DNA of 64,000 nucleotides from Paragorgia papillata (taxonomy: Eukaryota; Cnidaria; Anthozoa; Scleralcyonacea; Coralliidae). The position numbers and the translations under genes were made by a program. The stretch lies in the NCBI GenBank assembly GCA_035771165.1, contig JAWNZC010000025.1, forward strand, positions 4,499,501 to 4,563,500. The letters run 5' to 3'. The notes beneath the pieces were generated by a model that ran no database searches, was not told the DNA's origin, and was given only the letters and a program-made list of their open reading frames with translations. Below are positions 43,841-61,400 of this stretch, piece after piece. How positions within the stretch are numbered: the first letter of the stretch is position 1; each line of letters begins with the position of its first letter.

Positions 43841-44210
43841 AGCATAGCTGAAGCACTCTCTCCTCCACAGAGGCTTCTTGAGCTTTTTTGAGCTCTTCAA
43901 TATATAGAGCAGAGTAATGCCATCTATAGTCTATAAACCCCTAAACTGAATTTGAGGGGGTATTTGACCAAGATCTTTGGCGCAGAGCATTTACCTCAAA
44001 CATTTTGGCGCACGTTTTTGGCGCAGATTGACAAGCTCATAGTTATAGTGCAGTTTTTTTTGGCGCAAGCTTTCTAGTTTTTTGGCGCACAAATAATAAA
44101 TGTTTGAAAATCTTTGGTGCAGAGAATTCTGAAATTCACCCTGGATAAACCCCTGCAATATTAAAGCTCAAGAAGCCTCTGCGGAAGAGAGAGGCTGAAG
44201 CACCATCAAT
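43841..44210. mobile_element. Inverted-repeat element (AGAGGCTTCTTGAGCTTT)
   Basis: GCTGAAGCACTCTCTCCTCC then ACAGAGGCTTCTTGAGCTTT is inverted at 44163-44206 as AAAGCTCAAGAAGCCTCTGC, GGAAGAGAGAGGCTGAAGC. The interior has TTTGGCGCA repeated at least four times. Confidence 0.7.
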
Positions 44211-44654
44211 CCATCGTGATGTCACAAGAGTCAATTCCAGCCACACTCCGGGATTAGGCCGTGAGTACATGAAGCAGATTGACAGTCCAATCGCATCGAA
44301 AAACGTCAATCCGGGCACATGTTTACATGGAGAATCCGATCTGCTTGGAACATTGTTTTCAGTTTTGGAACACTTTTTTCTGTGCTTCCTTCAATGTCTG
44401 CCATTTAGCACGATACGCACTAACTTCACTCATGCGTATCAAGTCATTTTCAAGTCAAACCGTGTTAAATTACATGAATCAGATTGGAGACATTCAAGGA
44501 TGGCTTCCTTCCGACCGTTATTTAATTTTCGGAACGCGCTCGGGTTTCCTTCGGCTCGTAACCCGCGCCTGCGATACGCTAATGATATATACCGCATAAC
44601 ACATTATTCAAAATGGCTGAATATACTACCTATATCCACTGATCAGTGCTTATA

Positions 44655-44895
44655 TCATTGAACTAAAAATAACTGGAACGCTACGTTCAGTAAACTGCGC
44701 ATACAAATCTTGAAGCCAAAATTTGACTCCCATGAAGCCAGTTTTGACTCCCAGACACGCACTTCCACGCGTGTTTCTACGTGTTTTTGTTTTGGCCGTG
44801 TTTGTTTTTTTCGTGGAAAGGCTGGGTACGACTTGCATAATTTGGCTTCAAACTTCCGGTTGAACGTAGCGTTCCAGTTATTTTTAGTTCAATGA
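44655..44895. mobile_element. MITE with ATTGAACTAAAAATAACTGG ends
   Basis: CATTGAACTAAAAATAACTG then GAACGCTACGTTCA is inverted at the right as TGAACGTAGCGTTC, CAGTTATTTTTAGTTCAATG (over 30 bp). Interior words (aagccaaaatttgactccc) also repeat. Non-coding. Confidence 0.8.
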
Positions 44896-45026
44896 CTTAT
44901 ATGCACAAAAATAATTTTGATTCGGCGGCCATTTTTGAATAAGGTCTCTTGGATTGTTCATATATCGAGAAAGGGCCCTGTAGTCCACGCATGAGATATT
45001 TCAGACTTTAAAATTTTACCGTTTAT

Positions 45027-48000
45027 ATGTATGCATTGTCGAGAAGTATCAGGACAATCAAGAATGTCTTTGGGATCAAAATAGAAAGCTTAACCTTCAG
45101 TTTTCGGTCACAGGAGCTGCTCAGTTATGTGAAATATGTGCAGCGTTCTTACACCAGTCACGCGAAGTATTCAACGACAAAGGACAGCACGTTAGGTACT
45201 GTATTATAAAGTGTAGGATTTAGGGGGTGTTGAGGCGAGCCAGCCCAGCCTGGGTACCCGACCTAGCTCGCTTTACCGAGATATTTTTATTGTGTTTACA
45301 TGATCATGAGAAGCTGGGGTCCTCTAAAAATTTTGAGATTTGAGTTTTTGACATAATGTGACGTTATCAGGGGCCCCAAATTGATGTGTAGCTAGCTCTG
45401 CACATTGTTCATGGTTATAGTAGCACAATGTTATTCAAATACAAAAAAAATGTAACCCCAGCATGTGCCTAGTTAATTTCTTTGCAAGGGAATAAGTAGT
45501 TTCATTTGATTGATGCTTGAGCTTAATTCATTTTAGGCCACAAACCAGTTGCTGAGAATGTGGACCAAATTAAAACATTGGGGAGTTCCAAACATGACCA
45601 TTTTGCTCATATCACATGGCAATCTGGCAGACAGTCAAGGTTTCCATTGATTTTTCTCCGCGAGAACTGTAAATGTTCATTGTGCTATCATTCAGTGATT
45701 AAGCAGAGAATTGTTGTTCTTAATAAAGAGATCAGTACAGTGCTTGACAGCATGGTTGTCAAAGACAGTGGCAAGTACTTGGAATGCTGCTGGTCAGATG
45801 GTCATGTCAGTCAGTACCATTCAGACTGGCTACACTATCGATGCTTGGTTGAAAAGGAGGACAAGGCCAAGTTGAATACAAGTGTTTCGATTGTGAAGGA
45901 TGGGTGTGAGCTGCTGACTTCAGAATACAATTTGAGTGAAAGAGCACATGATTATGAAGTGGTAATGAACGATGATTGGGGTTTATTACAATGGATGTAC
46001 GACCTTCACTGTTATGGTTTGACACTTATCACTAATGCACCAGCCCAGGAGGGTGTACTTTTGAAACTGAGTAAAAGAATTGGTCATCACAAACCAACTA
46101 TACATGGGTATGATGTTAAGTCTAATTTACCATATATATTAAATAGCTTTCTTTTAAGAATGACCAGCATAATTTATTCTTGGGTTTCACCCACGTGACT
46201 GACAGCCATATTGGATTGCTAAAACAATAGGAAATTTGTGAATAAGAATAGAGCTAAATCCCAATGGGATTCATTTAGGACACAAATATGGCTGCCGTTT
46301 TATTGTTTTGGGGCACAAATATGGCCACCGTGACGTCACGTGAAAGGCACCAATTAATAGCATGATAGCACTGCATGCAAATTACCGGTACTACAGATGT
46401 ATGGGTATGATTACTGCTGATAATACAGTACATACAGTCAATACACTGTATTATCTCGTATTGAGAGTACAGTAGTTAACAGGACCAGATGCCTCCCCCC
46501 CCCCCCACTTCAGAATGCCTCCCTAGTCTGATAACCATATTGGTGAGAATTTTGGAAAATAGAAAAACAAACCATTAATCATTGCCAACTATGATTAACA
46601 TTTCAATAGTGCTTTGGTGGAAATTTCAATGTCTATTGGATGCTTGCAAACTCATTTAATCATCTAAACGTTTTATTGTTAGTTTCAAAACAAGTTTGAA
46701 CTTGAGTTAAAGGACATTGGCAACAAAAATTAAGTTTGTCTAATTTGAAAGAACTCATAAAATTGTAATAGAAGATCCTTTACAATTTTTTTGTATTTTT
46801 CTTCATTTTCAAGATATTTCAATTTGTTGAATGTGTAAATGAATGGTCTCTGACATCATGAGCAGGGTACAGTATTTTCACACCTAGAAAAATCAGTTAT
46901 ATCTCTAAATTTGTTCAACAAAATCAGTTGAAATTGTGCACATACAAACGCATTGTTACACTGAACATTTCATAACTGATGTTGCTTTGTGTAAAAATAC
47001 TGGTCCTGACGTCAGAGCCCATCTCATTTACATATTAAAATATATTGAAAACGAAGAAAGATACGAAAAAGTTGTAAAAGGTCTTCCATTACAATTTCAT
47101 GAGTTCTTTCAAATTAAACAAACTTAATTTTTATTGCCAATACCATTTAAGATGTTTTACTACATATAAGTGTTTTGAAGGATTTCAGAAGGGAAGGAGG
47201 GCATCTGGTCCTGTTACACCACCTAAAAGTAGTGGATATCCAAAAGTAGTGGCTGCCTGAAAGGGGATAAGTAAGTAGTAACAGGGGCACCTTCTTTGGG
47301 AACTTATTTTTGGTTGCTTTGAAGTGAAGTACTTTTGTTTTTACTCCTAATCATTACAAGTATGGTGCCAAATAATAGTAATGCAGCAGCCATCACAGAT
47401 TACTTAGTTCACTTTTCTGTTTCATTTTGTAGGGAGTATATTGATATAAGAGACGATGGTGATGTCAACTTAGCCTACACGAATATTTTTTTACAGCTTC
47501 ATACAGATTTACCCCAGATGATTCATCCACCTGATGTACGCACTAATAATGACAGAAAATTAAATAATGATTTTGTAGGGGCTTTGCTCCCCCCCCCCCC
47601 TCATGCCTGACCGTTTGCGGTCTCGTCACGCGCCTTGAGTGGCCAAGATGCGCATTTTGCCACGCGCCTCGTTTGTTGATATCACGTCACGCGCCAGTTT
47701 GGAGAAAATGTTAAAAAAAATACTATCTTGAAATGAATGAGGCATAAATAGCTGCATAACGTCTTGTACCGTCGCGTAATGTCTTACTCTAACACATGAC
47801 AGCAATAGCTGAAAAACATGTGGCCATATCTTCGTACAACGACACGTAGCCGAACGTGTTATAACGTAGCGCAATGTCTTATTAGATATATCGTAACATC
47901 TGCAGGGCAAAATAAGCTTAAATAGGCCGCGGCTTATATAAGTCGTGAACAGCTCGTGTAAACGGTCATGTAATCAGTAAGCCGCGACTAAAATAAGCCC

Positions 48001-49394
48001 GAGGTTGAAGCTAGTCCAAAATAAGCCGTGGCTTATTCAAGAATTGACCGTTTATACGCGAGCTGTTTGCGACTTAAATAAGCCGCGGCTTATTTTTCCC
48101 CGTATAAAAGCCCCTATTGTAACGGTAGTTTTGTTATCGCACGCATGACTTCTAATGTCGAGCGATATCACGCGCATCTCCAAGAAATCATATGACCTGG
48201 TCTACCCCCACCCCATCTTCTATCCATTCTTTATACTGCTGTATAAAAGAAAGGCATTTCATTCAGCTAGTATGTTCTATCAACAGGTCCAAGCTTTACA
48301 TTGCATCAGGCCAGCAACTGAGGGTGGCCGTAACTCATTTATGGATGGTTTTAAAGTGGCATTAACACTGAAAGGAGACAGCCCGGAATTATTTGATATT
48401 CTAACGTCTACCAAAGTGCCACGTCACGATAATGCTGTTAGTAAGATGGGCGAATTCCTCTTAGATCAATCACGAGCACTCATTACGTAAGTAGAAATAT
48501 CGTTTATTGTCTCATATTAGTTATAATTTCACGCGGTTTTCTTTGTTATTCATAAGTCTTTATGCCCCATACAAACTGAATTGAATTGCTCATTATAAAT
48601 GCATGGTCTTTATCTGTATAAAACCCAAAATTCTTTCTAAAGTTCTTTCCGAAAATGTTTTCCCACGCTTTTTTCTAGTGCTCCATCAACCAATCAGAAA
48701 CGCTGTATTAAATCTATGTTTTCAAAAACTCATTAATAATTCATGAGGAAAATTCAAAAGAAATTAAAGTTTAATCAGTGTCTTTATATGTGATAAAGAT
48801 ACCTCCTGATTTACATAAACTTTAGCTTTGATTTTCTCGGCTTAGACAAGGTTATTTTTCAAACTTACTACGCCAGTGAACTTACCAAGTGGTTCGTTTT
48901 TGAAGCCGTTCAATAAACTCGCAGTTCGTGTTTGAACACTCCTGCTCGCTTATTAAGCAGTACATAAAACAGTTTTGGCAAATGGCAACCGTGCGTTACA
49001 TCACTCGTAAGAGTTAACTAGGTTTTTGTTATATTTTAGACTGAATGACAAGGGACAACTGGACAAAATATATTACATAGATTTCACAAGGGCTGATTAC
49101 TTTGAAGACATGACCCCAGAAGAAGTGTTAGCATTTTACGATGCCAAAGCTAAGTTTGCAGAGTATCTTGAATCAAAGGAGCTCACCATCCGACACAAAC
49201 TAAAACCTGGTGAAATTGCTATTTTCGACAACAACAGAGTTCTCCATGGAAGAGATTCATTTTCTGGAGGAGCGCGGTGGCTGCAAGGAATTTACTTTGA
49301 CTGGGACCCAATTGTGTCAAGAATTAAGGTTTTAAATCGTAAATTTGGCTATCCACTGCCCTTTAAATATCATACGCCTCCACATTATTCATAA
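45027..49394 (+). CDS. BBOX1: Gamma-butyrobetaine dioxygenase-like enzyme, 5 exons
   Basis: Fe(II)/2-oxoglutarate dioxygenase of the BBOX1/TMLHE family; BBOX1 makes carnitine from gamma-butyrobetaine. Exons: 45027-45195, 45537-46107, 47433-47535, 48287-48486, 49040-49394; 465 aa. An N-terminal zinc module is visible (CKCSLCYH and WSDGHVSQYHSDWL). Iron ligands are His270 and Asp272 in LHTDLP, with distal His417 in RVLHGRDSF. LHTDLP and the VQALHCI block resemble BBOX1 more than TMLHE, but the Arg/Ser-rich first 45 residues look like a mitochondrial presequence, which would suit TMLHE; substrate is therefore inferred. A C-terminal tail (NRKFGYPLPFKYHTPP) extends beyond human BBOX1. AATAAA at 49535-49540. 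Introns 2-4 hold several MITEs. Confidence 0.88.
46475..47215. mobile_element. TIR element with AACAGGACCAGATGCC ends in BBOX1-like intron 2
   Basis: TTAACAGGACCAGATGCCTC and its complement (GGAGGGCATCTGGTCCTGTT) bound about 740 bp. Inner segments also pair: acaaaaattaagtttgtctaatttgaaagaac at about 46723 is inverted near 47110-47140, and tccattacaatttcatgag matches inverted words at about 46750. Extended inverted arms of several hundred bp are likely. There is no transposase frame. Confidence 0.7.
47911..48100. mobile_element. Fold-back with AATAAGCCGCGGCTTAT words
   Basis: ATAGGCCGCGGCTTATATAA then GTCGTGAACAGCTCGTGTAA, ACGGTCA is inverted as TGACCGTTTATACGCGAGCT, GTTTGCGACTTAAATAAGCC, GCGGCTTAT. 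Each arm itself contains the palindrome AAGCCGCGGCTT. It lies in intron 3 of the BBOX1-like gene. Confidence 0.7.
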
Positions 49395-50088
49395 TTCTAG
49401 TCATAACATTTTATTCATAATTCTTGTATTCATGTATTCTACCAATATTAAATATATATCATTAATAATTCATGGCAATTCAAAAGAAATGAATGTTTAA
49501 TCAGGTGTTTGTAAATACTGTTAAAACATTGATTAATAAAACACCAATATTTTATCATATTAATAAGAACTAATAATTAATAAGAACTAATAATTAGTTA
49601 AGAAGAACTAATAATTAATTACTACTCTTGTTGAAACTTGTGGCAAAACTTAATAAATAAATAATGTACTCTTATAAAGGTTCGTTTGACGTCATTTGAA
49701 CACGAAAGAAGTTGAGTAGAGGCACGAGGCAATAGCACTGTTATAGAGAGAGCAGTGGTCGGACTTCTGCTTGTTCTTTATTCTGTGACTCGGACATCTG
49801 TCGCTGGCAGAGCGAACGGGGCCTGGGGATCACAAACGTAGAAGTACATAAGCAGTGCATGAAAAAAAAAACCCGTTCCGTTCTCTCATTACATTCCTTG
49901 TTTCCCCCAAAACTCCCTGGGTGACCCTTCGGTATAAGCAGGTCGTAAGAGAACAGAGTCATTATTTTAAAAGCGCAGCATTTATTATCAACAAAAGTTA
50001 ACAAAAACATTTAATATTAACATGTGTTATACGTATTTTCTGAAGCGGTATCTGTTCAGCTTTTGGATGTTCTCGTTCACGTCAAGCT
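49395..50088. other. Convergent 3' ends of BBOX1-like gene and PARP
   Basis: Plus-strand AATAAA at 49535-49540 and minus-strand AATAAA at 49981-49986 mark the two 3' ends. A direct repeat (taataattaataagaact-type, about 49560-49625) lies in the AT-rich centre. Nothing else is recognised. Confidence 0.5.
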
Positions 50089-57817
<7,729 letters not shown>

Positions 57818-58410
57818 AATGAAACGAAAACAACTTCTTTTGTAGCAAGAAGAAAGTGTTCAAATAGAAACGACTAATTTTACTCCGCGAAAAAGTTTGC
57901 GCACTTCCCGCCAAAAATGTCAAAAATCGCGTCCCTCATCCCCAGGCTTCCCCGGAATTACAGTCAATATATGGAAATACCTTCCCACTTCGCGGCGTGT
58001 TCGCGCTTCTGTAGTTTGTTGTGTAGTACTGTATTTCTGTAGCCACTACAGAACTGAAACGTGAGAAAAATCTAGTAATAAAAGTCGCTTATTCTTCATT
58101 TATATTTGTTTGTTGGTACCGATTTGGGAGAAACATTCGTTATAATATGATTAAATTCTATGAAAGCTAAATTATACTTTTTATTCACATATTTCGACAA
58201 AAACATTTTGTGCGCTTCAGTAGTGACTACAGAAATACAGTAATACACAACAAACTACAGAAGCGGAAGTGGGAAGGTATTTCCATTTTGACTGTAAAAG
58301 TACAAAATGCATTCTGGGCAGGCGTATGACGTCATCCACGGCGTTCTCGTGACTCGTGACCACAGCTCGTGACGAAAGAGAAGAGAGTCGTCTTGTCCAT
58401 CTTGTCCAAC
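57818..58410. promoter_or_regulatory. Divergent PARP/PRPF4B-like promoter region
   Basis: The 593 bp between start codons are dominated by the fold-back element at 57959-58296. Unique flanks are about 140 bp on the PARP side (with TTTGGCGGGAAG-type words on the minus strand near 57905) and about 115 bp on the other side (with TGACGTCA-like GTATGACGTCATCC at 58323, a CRE-like site). Confidence 0.55.
57959..58296. mobile_element. Fold-back element inside the PARP/PRPF4B-like promoter
   Basis: The left arm (TACAGTCAATATATGGAAAT, ACCTTCCCACTTC, CGCTTCTGTAGTTTGTTGTG, TACTGTATTTCTGTAG) is repeated inverted at 58218-58296 (CTACAGAAATACAGTAATAC, ACAACAAACTACAGAAGCGG, GTGGGAAGGTATTTCC, GACTGTA). The left arm has an extra 10-bp insert (gcggcgtgttcg region). 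Arms are about 80 bp around a central loop of about 170 bp. Confidence 0.88.
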
Positions 58411-61400
58411 ATGGCCGTTCACGGTACAGATCGTAGAGAAGTTAAATTGATAGAAGTTGGAGATTCAGACGATAGGTAAGACTTGTTCTATTAATTTATA
58501 GGTTTCTACACTATAGCTTAACTATTTAGCGTATTTTTTGAATTTTTAAATAGAGTTATTTAAATGTTTCAAGACAGTAAAATTTGTGGCTGTGGGCAAA
58601 ATGAAGCCTTTTCTATTTTGAGTCTTTGACTCTTTCACTGCTAACGCCAGACGATTTTACTCGTGAAAGGGGTTAATCTAGCAGTAAAAGAGTTAATAAT
58701 AATAATAGGATTGTATTTGTCAATTTTTGAAATGTCAATTATACAAGAATTGTCTACAATCTTTGTCTCATAATTATATATGTTGTCTGTCATAATTACG
58801 TACAATTTGCTTTAATATTAGTAGAAACAAGTTTAATAGTTGTTTATGGGTAAAATATTGAAATAGGTTTTCATGCGAGCTACTGGAAAAGATGGTGGTG
58901 TGCATTTAACCATAATACTTTGCAGCATTGGCATTTTTAATACTTCAATCTTGTTCCCAGAGTCAGCATTTTCCCAGGCAGGCAGGAAATGCTAGCTCTG
59001 AGCAGTGTCTTGCACTGGCATCTCGTGAAAATTGCGTGGGCTCGCATGGGAAAATAAGTCATTTCCAGGGCTGTTGTGAATAAAATGGTGGCTACAATTA
59101 AATTTTCATGCAGTTTTCGCCGAATCCAGGCCTCGGATTTTGGAAAAGAAAAGGCAAGGCCAGTTTGGCCTTGAATGTTACAATGTTTTTCAGGGCATCA
59201 AGGCCAGTGTGAAACTTTCATTCAGTTGCTATTTGAAACACCTTACCATACACGGATACAGCAAGATTTAAAAAGTACATGTATAGTCAAATACCGTTTT
59301 CAGAGCCTGCGATCCTTCTGCCCTACAGAATGTTCAAGGTTACTTGAAGTACAGGCCACCCTAGTGCTTGGCGCTACCCAAAAGGATTGCAGGCTCTGGT
59401 AACGAGATTCAATTGGGAAATCCAATGCGAGATTGTTGAATTTAACCGATTATTGCAGGGTTCAAAATAAATATTTTGGATTTAGATATTTTTGTAGGCT
59501 GTTTTATATATGTTCATTTTTTGCACCGGCTGTTTTGCTGCGTGCTATTTGCCTGCTACGGGAGTCCACAGACATGCCATGAGAAGCCCGCCCAGGAACG
59601 TTTTAAGTTATATAATTAATAATTCCATTTCTAGCAGAAAAACAGCTTTTTATAAAAGAAAAAAAGTGTTTTATTATTGTACAATGTGCAGCTGTTGTGG
59701 CTCAGAAAATAAATAACTTTATTATATAGCATGCTATCGGATATGAGCTTTTGCGTAATCTGATTGGTTCCCTACTACTAGGCTATCAGCTCATATCCTA
59801 TTACACACGTAAAAATCTCACAGCTTGTCAACAGGATGTGTTCGCAACAGGCTTGTAGCAAGGCTGTTAATAGGTTGTAACAATGCTGTTCATTCAAGAA
59901 GCTGCTACAACCTTGTTAGCATCAACCCGGTAACAGGTTGTTGGAACAACTTGTCATCAGTCTGTTGGAGTCATCAGCCTTGTTACAAGTTGTCAACAAC
60001 CTCTGTTACAGACATGTTAACAGACTGGGACAGCCAGTGCGAACACATGACGGTGACAGCCTGTTCAACAGCCCTGTAAAAACTTGCTGGCAGGTCTGTA
60101 ACAGCTTGTGCGTTTTTACGTGTGTAGTAGAGGAAAAACAAGATGGCGGCATGTTTTTTTTAAACTGACGAAAAGAGTTGAAATTGACGGATATTTATAC
60201 AGAAAAACATCAGCACCCTCAAACCAATGTATAAAAAAACAACATTGTTTAAAAATACATTAACAAATACACAATTTAGCATGTCAAATGGTAAAATTCA
60301 CCTAAAAATTACGTCTTTTTACTTCAGAAACACGACTAAATTAGCGGGTTGATATTAATTTGTTGCCAAACAAAGAAACTCACGGTTAAAATCAAGCTTA
60401 CAACACACATTTCGTAGGAGATCACCAGTAAAGAGACTTTTTTTATTTAGATAAGCATTTGGAGTAGTAAAAAGCATGTTCATTTTCAAAAACAACCAAC
60501 TAAGTAATTTAGTTTCACTGCCGAAGGTGTTTCAGTTTCATTTTTGCATGAAATCAAAACCTTTTTCACGACAGCCAACGCTAATATAAACAACTGACCC
60601 ACCTTTTGACATCATAAAGGTACCTTTTAATCTTTTTTGTTGATCTGCTTAACACATTTTTTGCCTCTCGAGCAACATTTATGCAACATTTCAAAGCAGT
60701 TGCCGAACAGCTCAGCGAGAAACTCTGTGTGAATGCATCATTACGCATGGCGGAAGTATTAGTTGCCTATGCTGGAAGTTTGTCGTTTCAAACATTTCGC
60801 TGTAATTTTGTCTCTTGTACAGTGCTTGGCTATATAATAAAACAGTTATACCATTCGCTCTCGTCGTATACGAACTAATAGCCAACTCGGCGAAGCGCCT
60901 CGTTGGCTATGAGCTCATATACGACTCGAGCTCATGGTATAACTGTTAAATATACAGGCACACTGTATATTATATAAACAACTGTATAATTTTACAAAAT
61001 TTAAAAACAGTGAAGAAGAACAAGTTTAAAAATGAAGTTTAACAGATTAATACACAGCAGTACTTTGTGAAAATTATCATGTCACCCGCGGCCGAGCGTG
61101 TGTTAAAATCGCTCTGAAAATATAGTACCCTGAAGACTACAGGTACGAATTAATATGCTAGCCAGTATTTAACAGCATAAATACGGTGAAACGTGTGATT
61201 TTCTTACCTTGCATGCTTAAGGTGCTCTGATACTGAACAGCCAAATAATTTGTGTAACTGTGCGTCTGTGCGTGTTTCCTCATTTGCATGGCCATATCAT
61301 TCGAACATAAACATCAACAAGAACAGAACACCGTGTACCAAAAGACTGCATGCTCAAATTGCGAATCTCGATTCTCCGCGTTTATAGACCTTATTCAAAA

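Larger units (their letters stand above)
43524..45026. promoter_or_regulatory. Divergent intergenic region BBS4/BBOX1-like with two inverted-repeat elements
   Basis: 1.5 kb between start codons. Two inverted-repeat elements (43841-44210 and 44655-44895) occupy much of it, with TTTGGCGCA repeats at about 43977-44090. The end of the 61386-61566 family (gattcggcggccatttttgaataaggtct) is at about 44918-44946. The remaining unique DNA is about 300 bp next to BBS4 and about 80 bp next to the BBOX1-like start. Confidence 0.5.

Noticed and set aside
36000..45200. A functional cluster of ciliary genes
   Set aside because: TMEM231 and BBS4 are ciliary but are separated by unrelated genes (NDUFV2, PMS2, NECAB), and the GYGGFVP gene is unassigned; chance is the simpler reading.
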